Below, in pieces: positions 16,402 to 24,084 of a stretch of 26,663 bases of DNA (position 1 is its first letter; the number at the start of each line of letters is the position of its first letter). The stretch lies in the IMG/VR virus record IMGVR_UViG_3300037507_003913, positions 1 through 26,663 of that record; one strand, 5' to 3'. This DNA is from a virus. The position numbers and the translations under genes are program-made. The notes below the pieces were generated by a model. The model did no database searches. It was not told the DNA's origin and saw only the letters and a program-made list of their open reading frames with translations.

Positions 16402-17442
16402 ATGGCAATATCACTAAGAACACTACTAGGCGCTGGAGTATCGGGATATTCTGGCCGTTCAGGTTATTCTGGCTACTCCGGCATAAGTGGTTTCTCAGGT
16501 TTTTCTGGCATAAGTGGTTATTCTGGTAGATCCGGTTTCTCCGGCTTCTCAGGTATTTCTGGATTTTCAGGATTCTCAGGTATATCTGGTTATTCTGGTT
16601 TTTCTGGAATATCTGGCTTCTCAGGTATTTCTGGATTTTCAGGATTCTCAGGCATATCTGGTTTTTCTGGATTCTCTGGTATATCGGGATTCTCAGGATT
16701 TTCCGGTATTTCAGGATTCTCTGGCATCTCCGGTTTTTCTGGTATATCTGGTTTCTCAGGCAACTCCGGTTTTAGTGGTTTTTCTGGCGTATCTGGCTTT
16801 TCTGGTTTGAATGGTGAAGCAGCCTCAAGTGGTTTCTCTGGTATCTCCGGTTTCTCGGGTACAAACGGTACTAATGGATCATCTGGTTTCTCAGGATATT
16901 CTGGCATCTCCGGTTTCTCAGGATATTCTGGTATATCCGGTTTCTCAGGATATTCTGGTATATCCGGTTATTCTGGATTTTCTGGCATCTCCGGTTTCTC
17001 TGGTGCTGCTGGTCCATCTACTACGATTAATGCAACTGACGATACTTCAACAGCATCAGATTTTTACCCAGTAATCGTAGCGGCTGCTGGCACAAACCAA
17101 ACAGCTAAAGTTACTACAACAAAACTTTATTTTAGGCCATCAACGGGTGAACTAAGTGCGACAGATTACAATACATTATCCGATTTGGCGTATAAAGAAA
17201 ATATTGAGCCAATTAGTAATGCGCTAAATAAGATATTAGATATTCGAGGTGTTTCCTATAACCTAAAAGATTCGAAGAAACAATCTCTTGGTGTTATTGC
17301 TCAAGAAGTTGAGAGGGTTTTACCTCAAACAGTAACATCAAATTCTAATGGAACAAAAACGGTTTCTTATAATCATATTATTGCTGTGTTGGTTGAAGCT
17401 GTTAAAGAGTTAAAAGAGGAAGTCGATAGACTGAAAAAATAA
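16402..17442 (+). CDS. Short Gly-X-Ser repeat fibre with S74 chaperone domain
   Basis: A 346-residue paralogue of the preceding fibre. Residues ~13-203 are Gly-[Phe/Tyr/Ile]-Ser triplets, with a GLNGEAASSG interruption and a GTNGTNGSSG segment. The C-terminal region matches the neighbour almost position by position (KLYFRPSTGELSATDYN, then ISNALNKIL). The S74 dyad is Ser260/Lys265 in SDLAYKENI, followed by LGVIAQEVERVLPQTV and a helical C-terminus; cleavage would release ~87 residues. It starts with no gap after the longer fibre, with no clear Shine-Dalgarno, so translation is probably coupled. Because it lacks the inner folded domain, it may be a simpler alternative fibre or a second segment. 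Virion role is inferred. Confidence 0.88.
   Translation: MAISLRTLLGAGVSGYSGRSGYSGYSGISGFSGFSGISGYSGRSGFSGFSGISGFSGFSGISGYSGFSGISGFSGISGFSGFSGISGFSGFSGISGFSGFSGISGFSGISGFSGISGFSGNSGFSGFSGVSGFSGLNGEAASSGFSGISGFSGTNGTNGSSGFSGYSGISGFSGYSGISGFSGYSGISGYSGFSGISGFSGAAGPSTTINATDDTSTASDFYPVIVAAAGTNQTAKVTTTKLYFRPSTGELSATDYNTLSDLAYKENIEPISNALNKILDIRGVSYNLKDSKKQSLGVIAQEVERVLPQTVTSNSNGTKTVSYNHIIAVLVEAVKELKEEVDRLKK
16438..17010 (+). repeat. Gly-X-Ser coding repeat in the short fibre
   Basis: About 190 codons of the same aromatic Gly-X-Ser triplets as the longer fibre. The two genes share short identical DNA stretches here and in their S74 regions, so homologous exchange between them is plausible. Confidence 0.88.
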
Positions 17443-17457
17443 ATTTTTGGAGTTATT

Positions 17458-19389
17458 ATGAAATATAGTGTGGTGATACCGACATACAATCATTGTGATG
17501 ATTTTCTTAAGCCTTGTATTGAAACAATTATTCAATACACCGATTTGCAAGATGTGGAATTAGTCATATCTGCAAATGGCTGCGTTGATAATACAAAACA
17601 ATACCTAGAACATCTCAAAACAATTGTACCAAACTTAAAAGTTGTTTGGTCGGATGAACCTTTGGGATATCCAAAAGCAACCAATTTGGGTATCAAAGCC
17701 GCAACGGCTGATAAAATTGTTTTGCTCAACAATGATACCAAGTTTTTGCCTCAAGAAAAAAATACTTGGTTAAATCTTCTTGACACACCATTTGAAGATG
17801 AAAAATGTGGCATTACATGTGTTGTAAAAGAATATTCAAGAGTGATGCAGAAAAGTTTTGCTGTATTTTTCTGCGTAATGATTCATCGAAAAGTTTTTGA
17901 TAGAATTGGCTTGTTGAATGAAGAATACGGCACCGGCTCTGGTGAAGATATGGAATTTTGTATTCAAACAGAACTTGCCGGATTTGAAGTTGTAGAAGTT
18001 ATCAGAAAAGTTGCATTAGACCGTAAATATTTTACAGGTTCATTTCCAATCTATCATTTTGGTGAAGGAACAGTTCACGACACCTCATTAGTGCCTGACT
18101 GGAAAGAAGTGTTTTTAAGAAACGGTCTTCGTTTAGCGAATAAGTATAATGAAGAATGGAAAGTTGAAAAAATTATGAATCATCCACGAATCGGTGTAAT
18201 TACACCTGTATATAACGATATCGAACATATCTTTCATGCAATTAGTTCGGTCAAATCACAAAAACTTGGCAATGTAAAACATTTCATTTATGATGATTGT
18301 TCTACAGATGGTCTTGAAGGCGGTTTGAAAGAAATACTTAGAGATGATCCTTCAATTGTTTTTATCCGAGGAACTGAAAATAAAGGCCAATCACACGCAA
18401 GAAATAAAGCAATCGCTGAAGCCTTTGCACATGGTTGTGATTACATAGCATTTCTCGACTCAGATGATTTTTGGTACCCAAACCATTTGCAGAGAGCGCT
18501 TGAAAATCTCAGAACAAAAAATTGTAATGTAACATACTCTACGCCTCAATTTGTGACTGAAGATGGTAATGTTGTTTTTCCAATGAACATTCCTGTACCA
18601 CATGTGTTTGTTGGTAAACAACTTAGACACAACAATTTTATTTGGATATCAAGTGTTGTTTGTAACGCAAGATGTTTGTTGGGCGAAGAGTTTGACAGTA
18701 ATTTGAATAGTATTGAAGATTGGGACATGTGGTTGAGAATGCATAATAATGGTCACATCTTCTATAAAGATTCAGAAATGACTGTTCGTTATTTGGTGAG
18801 AGATGGCTCACAAGCACATCGTGGTGGTGCAAAGATGCCATTATTTTGGCAAAAACACCAACAATTGCCACAATTAAAATTGCATTTGGCTTGCGGCCAC
18901 GATTATAATGAAGACTATATTAACATTGATTTGTATGCACCTGAAGATGCTAAGTGTGATGTTCGTTTTGATGTTGCTAAATTGCCATACGATGATAATA
19001 CAGTTGACGAAATCAAAGCGTTTCATATTATCGAACACTTTCACTTTTTTGAAATACAAGAAGTTCTTAAAGAGTGGTATCGTGTGTTGAAACCAGGTGG
19101 CAAGTTGTATCTTGAGACACCAGACTTTTTAGAAACCTGCCGTTCATTTGTTGAAGGTAATCCAGCAACTGGCATGGATATCGAACAATGGCGCATTCTT
19201 CTTTATGGCCATTTCTTCGCTCACGCATGGGTTCCTGGACAGACACATAAATTCTTGTTTACCGAAACACAACTAAGAACGAATTTGGGCTGGGCTGGCT
19301 TTAAAGATGTGGTGCGAGTTCGGCCGGCGTCTAAGTATGTGATGAACGAAACTTATCATTTATTTTTAACTGTTGAGGCTTTTAAGTGA
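17458..19389 (+). CDS. Two GT2 glycosyltransferase domains fused to a SAM methyltransferase
   Basis: A 643-residue three-domain enzyme. Residues 1-~235 are a GT-A fold family 2 glycosyltransferase (MKYSVVIPTYNHCDDFL; NND at 91-93 in the DXD position; EEYGTGSGEDMEFCIQ). Residues ~242-465 are a second GT2 domain (RIGVITPVYND; YDDCSTDG; FLDSDDFWYPNH with DSD at 334-336; EDWDMWLRM). Residues ~472-643 are a class I methyltransferase (LHLACGHD at 475-482, HIIEHFH at 523-529, LKPGGKLYLETPDF). It probably assembles and methylates a short glycan in the cytoplasm. The acceptor may be the Ser-rich fibres encoded just upstream or a host surface glycan; this is inference. TTGGAG precedes the ATG. The stop overlaps the next GTG start (GTGA). 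Confidence 0.87.
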   Translation: MKYSVVIPTYNHCDDFLKPCIETIIQYTDLQDVELVISANGCVDNTKQYLEHLKTIVPNLKVVWSDEPLGYPKATNLGIKAATADKIVLLNNDTKFLPQEKNTWLNLLDTPFEDEKCGITCVVKEYSRVMQKSFAVFFCVMIHRKVFDRIGLLNEEYGTGSGEDMEFCIQTELAGFEVVEVIRKVALDRKYFTGSFPIYHFGEGTVHDTSLVPDWKEVFLRNGLRLANKYNEEWKVEKIMNHPRIGVITPVYNDIEHIFHAISSVKSQKLGNVKHFIYDDCSTDGLEGGLKEILRDDPSIVFIRGTENKGQSHARNKAIAEAFAHGCDYIAFLDSDDFWYPNHLQRALENLRTKNCNVTYSTPQFVTEDGNVVFPMNIPVPHVFVGKQLRHNNFIWISSVVCNARCLLGEEFDSNLNSIEDWDMWLRMHNNGHIFYKDSEMTVRYLVRDGSQAHRGGAKMPLFWQKHQQLPQLKLHLACGHDYNEDYINIDLYAPEDAKCDVRFDVAKLPYDDNTVDEIKAFHIIEHFHFFEIQEVLKEWYRVLKPGGKLYLETPDFLETCRSFVEGNPATGMDIEQWRILLYGHFFAHAWVPGQTHKFLFTETQLRTNLGWAGFKDVVRVRPASKYVMNETYHLFLTVEAFK

Positions 19390-20348
19390 GTATATTATGT
19401 TCTATTTCGACTAGAGGCAGATACGACACAACTTTGCCAATGGCGATACAATCTGTTATCACACAAACATTAAAACCAAACAAATTGGTAATTTTTGATG
19501 ATAATGACCAACCAAAAGACATAAGAGAAATTCAACATTACGAATACCTTCTTCATATGTTGAATGAAAAAGGTATCGAATGGTCAGTCATTTTTGGTCA
19601 GAAAAAAGGCCAACATTTTAACCATCAAATGGCTAATACGATGGGTTATGAATGGGTTTGGAGATTAGATGATGATACGGTTGCTGAACCCAATGTTTTA
19701 GAAAATCTTTTTAAACATGTTACGCCCGAAGTTGGTGCTGTTGGCGGTTCTATTTTAACGCCTCCATTTGCCAAAGTCACAAATTCAACCGGAAAAATTG
19801 ATGACATTGAAGAGGCGAATCTTCAATGGGATTACATCAAAGAGGTAAAAGAAGTAGACCACTTACATTGTTCTTTTTTGTATCGGGCTGGAGTGCATGA
19901 CTATAATTTATCTCTTTCACAAGTGGCACATAGAGAAGAAACTTTATTCACATTTGGTCTAAAACAAAAAGGTTACAAAAATTTAATTATTCCAGATACG
20001 ATAACATGGCACTTAAAAAATAAAAAAGGTGGTATCAGAGATTTTCAGATAGAAATGTTTCAACATGACGAATACATTTTTAGAAACCATTTAGAATATA
20101 GAGATAAAACAATTGTTGTTTTGAATTGCGGTATGGGAGATCATATTGTATTCAACCATGTTCTACCTTATATCAAAAATCCAGAAGTGTTTACTTGTTA
20201 TTCTGAAATTGTTCCAGGCCGAAGCTTAGATGATGCAATGCGTTTGTTTGGCGACATTGATAACTACAACATTTATAGAAAAATGGATCAATGGAATTGG
20301 AAAGATTCTTTAGAAAATGCTTTTAAAAAGATGTATGGTGTAAAATGA
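19386..20348 (+). CDS. GT2 glycosyltransferase with a C-terminal GT9-like segment
   Basis: A 320-residue protein starting at GTG, overlapping the previous stop. Residues 1-~235 form a GT2 domain: MSILCSISTRGRYDTTLPMAI at the N-terminus, VWRLDDDTVAEP with the metal-binding DDD at 95-97, and IIPDTITWHL. Residues ~240-320 differ: KTIVVLNCGMGDHIVFNHVLPYI resembles the Gly-rich N-terminal loop of GT9 (heptosyltransferase-like) enzymes, and EVFTCYSEI resembles the following strand. The rest of a GT9 fold appears to lie in the next gene, which overlaps by four bases (ATGA). Translational coupling would give equal amounts of both. Substrate unknown; it probably acts in one glycan pathway with its neighbours. 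Confidence 0.82.
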   Translation: MSILCSISTRGRYDTTLPMAIQSVITQTLKPNKLVIFDDNDQPKDIREIQHYEYLLHMLNEKGIEWSVIFGQKKGQHFNHQMANTMGYEWVWRLDDDTVAEPNVLENLFKHVTPEVGAVGGSILTPPFAKVTNSTGKIDDIEEANLQWDYIKEVKEVDHLHCSFLYRAGVHDYNLSLSQVAHREETLFTFGLKQKGYKNLIIPDTITWHLKNKKGGIRDFQIEMFQHDEYIFRNHLEYRDKTIVVLNCGMGDHIVFNHVLPYIKNPEVFTCYSEIVPGRSLDDAMRLFGDIDNYNIYRKMDQWNWKDSLENAFKKMYGVK

Positions 20349-20773
20349 TTATCATATCACCATATTCAAAACCATTAAGAAATGGACTAGAAAATCCAAA
20401 AAATTATCCATATTGGGAAGAATTGATAACTCAAATAAAAGAACCAATCGTTCAAGTTGGTGTTGATGAAGAAAAACAATTAGTTGAAGACTTCCGAAAA
20501 AATTTAACAATACCAGAACTACGAACACTTATAGGTGAATGTAGAACTTGGATTTCTGTTGATAGTTTTTTCCAACATTTAGCGTGGGATTGTGGTAAAC
20601 CAGGCATCGTCATTTTTGGCCAGTCTGATCCACAAATATTTGGTCATCCAGAAAATATCAACATACTTAAACATCGTTTTTATTTGAGAGAACAACAATT
20701 TTGGTGGTGGGAACAATGTGAATATAGAAAGGATGCTTTTGTAAAGCCAGAAGAAGTTTTAAAATTTTTGTGA
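20345..20773 (+). CDS. GT9-like (heptosyltransferase C-terminal half) protein
   Basis: A 142-residue protein that looks like only the nucleotide-sugar-binding half of a GT-B enzyme. MIIISPYSKPLRNG and NYPYWEELI resemble the start of the GT9 C-terminal domain. WISVDSFFQHLAWDCGKPGIVIFGQSDP matches its donor-binding block, where 'T.DSg..HlA.a.g.P.v.lfG.t.p' is usual. Complete GT9 enzymes have over 300 residues, so this cannot be a whole one. It overlaps the stop of the upstream GT2 gene, whose C-terminus carries a matching N-terminal-type segment; the two may associate. It may instead be an enzyme remnant. A late-promoter-like sequence overlaps its stop codon region and serves gene 13. Confidence 0.75.
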   Translation: MIIISPYSKPLRNGLENPKNYPYWEELITQIKEPIVQVGVDEEKQLVEDFRKNLTIPELRTLIGECRTWISVDSFFQHLAWDCGKPGIVIFGQSDPQIFGHPENINILKHRFYLREQQFWWWEQCEYRKDAFVKPEEVLKFL

Positions 20774-20781
20774 GATAAATA
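20774..20781 (+). promoter_or_regulatory. Late-promoter-like octamer GATAAATA
   Basis: GATAAATA differs from the T4 late octamer at one base. It lies directly after the stop of the last glycosyltransferase gene and 22 bases before gene 13, so it would give a short leader containing the AAGGA site near 20791. It marks the switch from the variable module to the conserved structural operon. Confidence 0.5.
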
Positions 20782-20802
20782 GGTAATAAACAAGGATTTC
20801 TT

Positions 20803-21756
20803 ATGGCATCTCCAAAAACAAGAACACAATTCAAAGATTACTGCCTTAGAAAATTAGGTTGGCCTGTCATCGACATTAACGTTGATGACGATCAAGTTGA
20901 AGACCGAATTGATGATGCTTTAGCGTTTTTCTACGACTATCATTATGATGGTACAGAAAAACTTTTTATGAAACACCAAATCACCCAAGCGGACATTGAC
21001 CGCCGTTGGATTTATTGTCCTGATGCCGTACTTTTCGTGACTGGTATTTTAAGATTTGATGATTCAAATTCTTCTATAAACATGTTTGACCTCAGATATC
21101 AATTGAGATTACATGATCTTTACGACTTTACTTCAGTATCTTATGTGTCGTATGAAATTACGATGCAACATATTCAAACACTCAATCTTTTATTTTCTGG
21201 AACACCACAATTCAGATTTAATCGTGTTCAAAATAAAGTATTTTTAGATATTGATTGGACAAGAGATTTAGAAGTTGGTGATTATGTTATTGTGGAATGT
21301 TATCGCCGAATGGCACCAGAAACTGTTGATTTGACTGGCACAGCTTCACTAGTTGCGGGAAATACAACTGTGATTGGAACCAACACAATTTTTGACCAAG
21401 AAATTGTTGAAAATGACTTTGTTACTTTTGGCAATGAATCATTGCAAGTTAGAAAAATTAATTCGCCAACAAATATTACATTAACAAGTGCGCCGGCGGC
21501 CACAAATGCTGCAGCAACAATGTCTGTTGCTGGTTTGACAGATGTTTGGGATAATCGATTTCTTAAGGCCTATGCTACTGCCAAGATCAAAATGCAATGG
21601 GGTTCCAATCTTAAAAAGTTTTCAGGCATACAAATGCCTGGTGGTGTAACATTCAATGGCCAACAAATATATGATGAAGCTGTAGAAGAATTGAAGAGTA
21701 TGGAAGAACAGATGTATAATGCTACAAGTATGCCTAGCGAAATCTTTATAGGATAA
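20803..21756 (+). CDS. 13: Neck protein, T4 gp13-like
   Basis: A 317-residue homologue of T4 gp13 (309 residues), which with gp14 forms the neck that closes the DNA-filled head and receives the tail. The N-terminus (RTQFKDYCLRKLGWPVIDIN, then VEDRIDDALAFFYDYHYDG) and C-terminus (WDNRFLKAYATAKIKMQWG, FNGQQIYDEAVEEL) are typical for T4-like phages. Residues ~173-245 (TGTASLVAGNTTVIGTNTIF, NITLTSAPAA) look like a small inserted beta domain also seen in other phage proteins. Gene 14 follows after five bases. The family assignment rests on sequence pattern plus the 13-14-15-16-17-18 order. Confidence 0.9.
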   Translation: MASPKTRTQFKDYCLRKLGWPVIDINVDDDQVEDRIDDALAFFYDYHYDGTEKLFMKHQITQADIDRRWIYCPDAVLFVTGILRFDDSNSSINMFDLRYQLRLHDLYDFTSVSYVSYEITMQHIQTLNLLFSGTPQFRFNRVQNKVFLDIDWTRDLEVGDYVIVECYRRMAPETVDLTGTASLVAGNTTVIGTNTIFDQEIVENDFVTFGNESLQVRKINSPTNITLTSAPAATNAAATMSVAGLTDVWDNRFLKAYATAKIKMQWGSNLKKFSGIQMPGGVTFNGQQIYDEAVEELKSMEEQMYNATSMPSEIFIG

Positions 21757-21761
21757 TTTTT

Positions 21762-22670
21762 GTGGCTACAAATTTTTACTTCAATAATTTTCCTTTAAAT
21801 CACATAACACAAGAACAACTTCTTGTGGAAGACTTACTAATTGAGTCTTTGCAAATCTATGGCATGGATGTTTATTACCTTCCAAGAACTGTAAGAGATA
21901 GCAATCAAATTGATTACATTTATGGTGAAGATACATTAAAAGAATATTTGACTGCTCATCCAATTGAAATGTACTTGGAAAATGTAACAGGAATGGATGG
22001 TGAGGGAGATTTTATAACAAAATTTGGACTCGAAATTCGTGATGAAATTACAATGTTGGTTTCTCGCCGAAGATTTGCTTATGCTACATCAACAAGTAAT
22101 TTGACCCGACCAAGAGAAGGTGATTTGATTTATTTGCCAATGATGAAAAACTTCTTTGAAATTACTTTCGTTGAGAGTGAAAATGATCAAGCAATGTTTT
22201 ATACTTTAGGCCGTGGTCGTGATGCCAACATTTATGTGTATGCTATAAAATTAAAACAATTTGTATTTTCTAATGAAATTATTAGTACGGGATTTAGCGA
22301 AGTTGATAATCAAATTAGAGATAACTATCCAAGAACAAGAATTACACTCACAACAGGTTCTAAAATATTTGCCAATGATGAAATCATTTATCAAGGCACA
22401 AGTTTAGCAAACGCAACAGCACAAGCTATAGTTCACAGTTCAGACACTCTTGGTACTAATAAGTATGTTGATATTATTCGTGTTCAAGGTGATTTTATAT
22501 CTGCTAATGTTAAAGGACAAACATCAGGTGCAGTTTGGATGGCTAATGTTGTTTCTGACACCGCAACAATGAATGATGCATTTGAAGACATTGTTGACAA
22601 TAATCGTATTGAAACCGAATCTGATGGCATATTAGATTGGACTGAAACTAACCCATTTGGTGAAGCATAA
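21762..22670 (+). CDS. 14: Neck protein, T4 gp14-like
   Basis: A 302-residue homologue of T4 gp14, partner of gp13 in the neck. The N-terminus MATNFYFNNFPLNHITQEQLLVEDL and the block MDVYYLPRTVRDSNQIDYIYGED are characteristic, followed by GLEIRDEITMLVSRRRF and REGDLIYLPMMKNFFEI, and a C-terminal DGILDWTETNPFGE. The start is GTG at 21762, chosen because it gives the conserved N-terminus and follows the gp13 stop by five bases. The last base of its stop is the first base of gene 15, so the genes are coupled. Confidence 0.92.
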   Translation: MATNFYFNNFPLNHITQEQLLVEDLLIESLQIYGMDVYYLPRTVRDSNQIDYIYGEDTLKEYLTAHPIEMYLENVTGMDGEGDFITKFGLEIRDEITMLVSRRRFAYATSTSNLTRPREGDLIYLPMMKNFFEITFVESENDQAMFYTLGRGRDANIYVYAIKLKQFVFSNEIISTGFSEVDNQIRDNYPRTRITLTTGSKIFANDEIIYQGTSLANATAQAIVHSSDTLGTNKYVDIIRVQGDFISANVKGQTSGAVWMANVVSDTATMNDAFEDIVDNNRIETESDGILDWTETNPFGEA

Positions 22671-23677
22671 TGTTAGGTAATAAGTTTTTTAGTCATCGAA
22701 CAATACGAAAAGTTGTTGTAGCTTTTGGTACACTTTTTAATGACATTTTGGTCACCAGAACAACACAATCTGGTGTGCAAAAAGAACATTTTAAAGTGCC
22801 GTTATCTTATGGTCCAAAAGAAAAGTATTTGACATTAATTACATCCGACCCAACTTTAACAAAATCAATTGCTACTGTTGTGCCAAGAATTTCATTTAGT
22901 TTAGATGGTTTGTCATATGATCCAACCAGAAAACAAATGACAACGCTTCGCAATTTTTCTGCAAACTCAAGTACCACCGTCAAAACACAATTTGCACCTA
23001 TACCTTATAACTATGAGTTTTCATTATCAATATATGTGAGAAACACGGAAGATGGCACACAAATTTTGGAACAAATTCTTCCATTTTTTACACCAGATTT
23101 TAATGTGACCGTGGATTTTATTCCAGGTATGGATCAAAAATATGATTTGCCAATTATACTTAATTCAGTAACATCTTCTGTGGACTATGAAGGCGATATG
23201 TCGACCACAAGATTAATACTTTGGGACTTATCTTTTACAGTTAAAGGTTTCATTTGGCCTCCAGTTAAACCTAGCGATGGTGAAGGCGGCGGTAAAATTA
23301 TTCGCAGAGCAAATACAAACATTTATATTGAACCACAAAGTTTAGATGGTCAAGTTGTATATGTTGACTTTGCGAACGGAACAGGTCAATATCAAACATC
23401 AGAAAACATTCGTGTTGAAGATCGACAATTGACGGGTAAAGTTTTATATTTCAGTAACAGCAATACTGGAACTTTAATTGTTGGTGATTTAAACAAATAC
23501 CTACAAGTTGGTGACAAAGTTGTCGGTGATTTTAGTAACGCATCATTTACAATCAACTCTTTAGAGTCTACACCACTACATCAAGTAAAAGTTCTTACAA
23601 CTCCAGATCCAATTTCTGCTGAACCAGATGATGCATTTGGTTTCAATCAAACAATAACATATTGGCCTAATTTGTAA
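22670..23677 (+). CDS. 15: Tail sheath stabiliser/completion protein, T4 gp15-like
   Basis: A 335-residue homologue of T4 gp15, which caps the head-proximal end of the contractile tail and connects it to the neck. Family-like blocks are NKFFSHRTIRKVVVAFGTLFND, PLSYGPKEKYL, FAPIPYNYEFSLSIYVRN, ILEQILPFFTPDFNVTVDFI and the sequence ending VKGFIWPPVK. T4 gp15 has 272 residues; the extra length here is C-terminal (residues ~210-335), where IVGDLNKYLQVGDKVVG looks like a small beta domain. The start overlaps the gp14 stop by one base and gene 16 starts two bases after its stop. Confidence 0.9.
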   Translation: MLGNKFFSHRTIRKVVVAFGTLFNDILVTRTTQSGVQKEHFKVPLSYGPKEKYLTLITSDPTLTKSIATVVPRISFSLDGLSYDPTRKQMTTLRNFSANSSTTVKTQFAPIPYNYEFSLSIYVRNTEDGTQILEQILPFFTPDFNVTVDFIPGMDQKYDLPIILNSVTSSVDYEGDMSTTRLILWDLSFTVKGFIWPPVKPSDGEGGGKIIRRANTNIYIEPQSLDGQVVYVDFANGTGQYQTSENIRVEDRQLTGKVLYFSNSNTGTLIVGDLNKYLQVGDKVVGDFSNASFTINSLESTPLHQVKVLTTPDPISAEPDDAFGFNQTITYWPNL

Positions 23678-23678
23678 A

Positions 23679-24077
23679 ATGAAAAAGATTAATGAAAAGT
23701 TGTCTGAAATTTTTGAAGTGGAACCAATCAAAATTGAAGCAGCAAAACAAGAAATTGTCCCAGTTGATGGTGATAATTCTGTAGAAACAGATACGGATTT
23801 TGCACGTAAAAATATTCGTGAGTTGATTCAGAAAGGCGGCAATGCAATAGATGATTTACTACAAGTTGCAAAACATTCTGAATCGCCAAGAGCATATGAA
23901 GTCGCCGCTAATTTGATTAAGAATTTGTCTGACCTAAATAAAGATTTACTTGAAGTACAAAAGCGTAAAAAAGATTTGGTGGCGGATAAAGGTTCATCAA
24001 AAGATGTTAACATAGACAAAGCAGTTTTTGTCGGTTCGACCGCAGAGTTAATGAAACTAATCAAAGCAAACAAATAG
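23679..24077 (+). CDS. 16: Terminase small subunit, T4 gp16-like
   Basis: A 132-residue homologue of T4 gp16, which recognises or regulates DNA for packaging and stimulates the gp17 motor. The acidic linker is followed by DFARKNIRELIQKGGNAIDDLLQVA, ESPRAYEVAANLIKNLSDLNKDLLEVQ and KRKKDL, the helical oligomerising core of the family, and a C-terminal VFVGSTAELMKLIK. Its length is a little below T4's (about 164). In T4, 16 and 17 overlap; here a ferritin-like gene is inserted between them, only seven bases after this stop. Confidence 0.88.
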   Translation: MKKINEKLSEIFEVEPIKIEAAKQEIVPVDGDNSVETDTDFARKNIRELIQKGGNAIDDLLQVAKHSESPRAYEVAANLIKNLSDLNKDLLEVQKRKKDLVADKGSSKDVNIDKAVFVGSTAELMKLIKANK

Positions 24078-24084
24078 GCACAAA

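Noticed and set aside
16397-16404. TATAAATG as a late promoter before the second fibre
   Set aside because: One mismatch at the last position, and it is made by the stop codon and ATG of abutting genes (TAA-ATG), so chance is likely.
13105-17010. CRISPR array or DNA-level satellite
   Set aside because: The repeats have a nine-base coding period in frame with large fibre genes, not spaced repeats with unique spacers.
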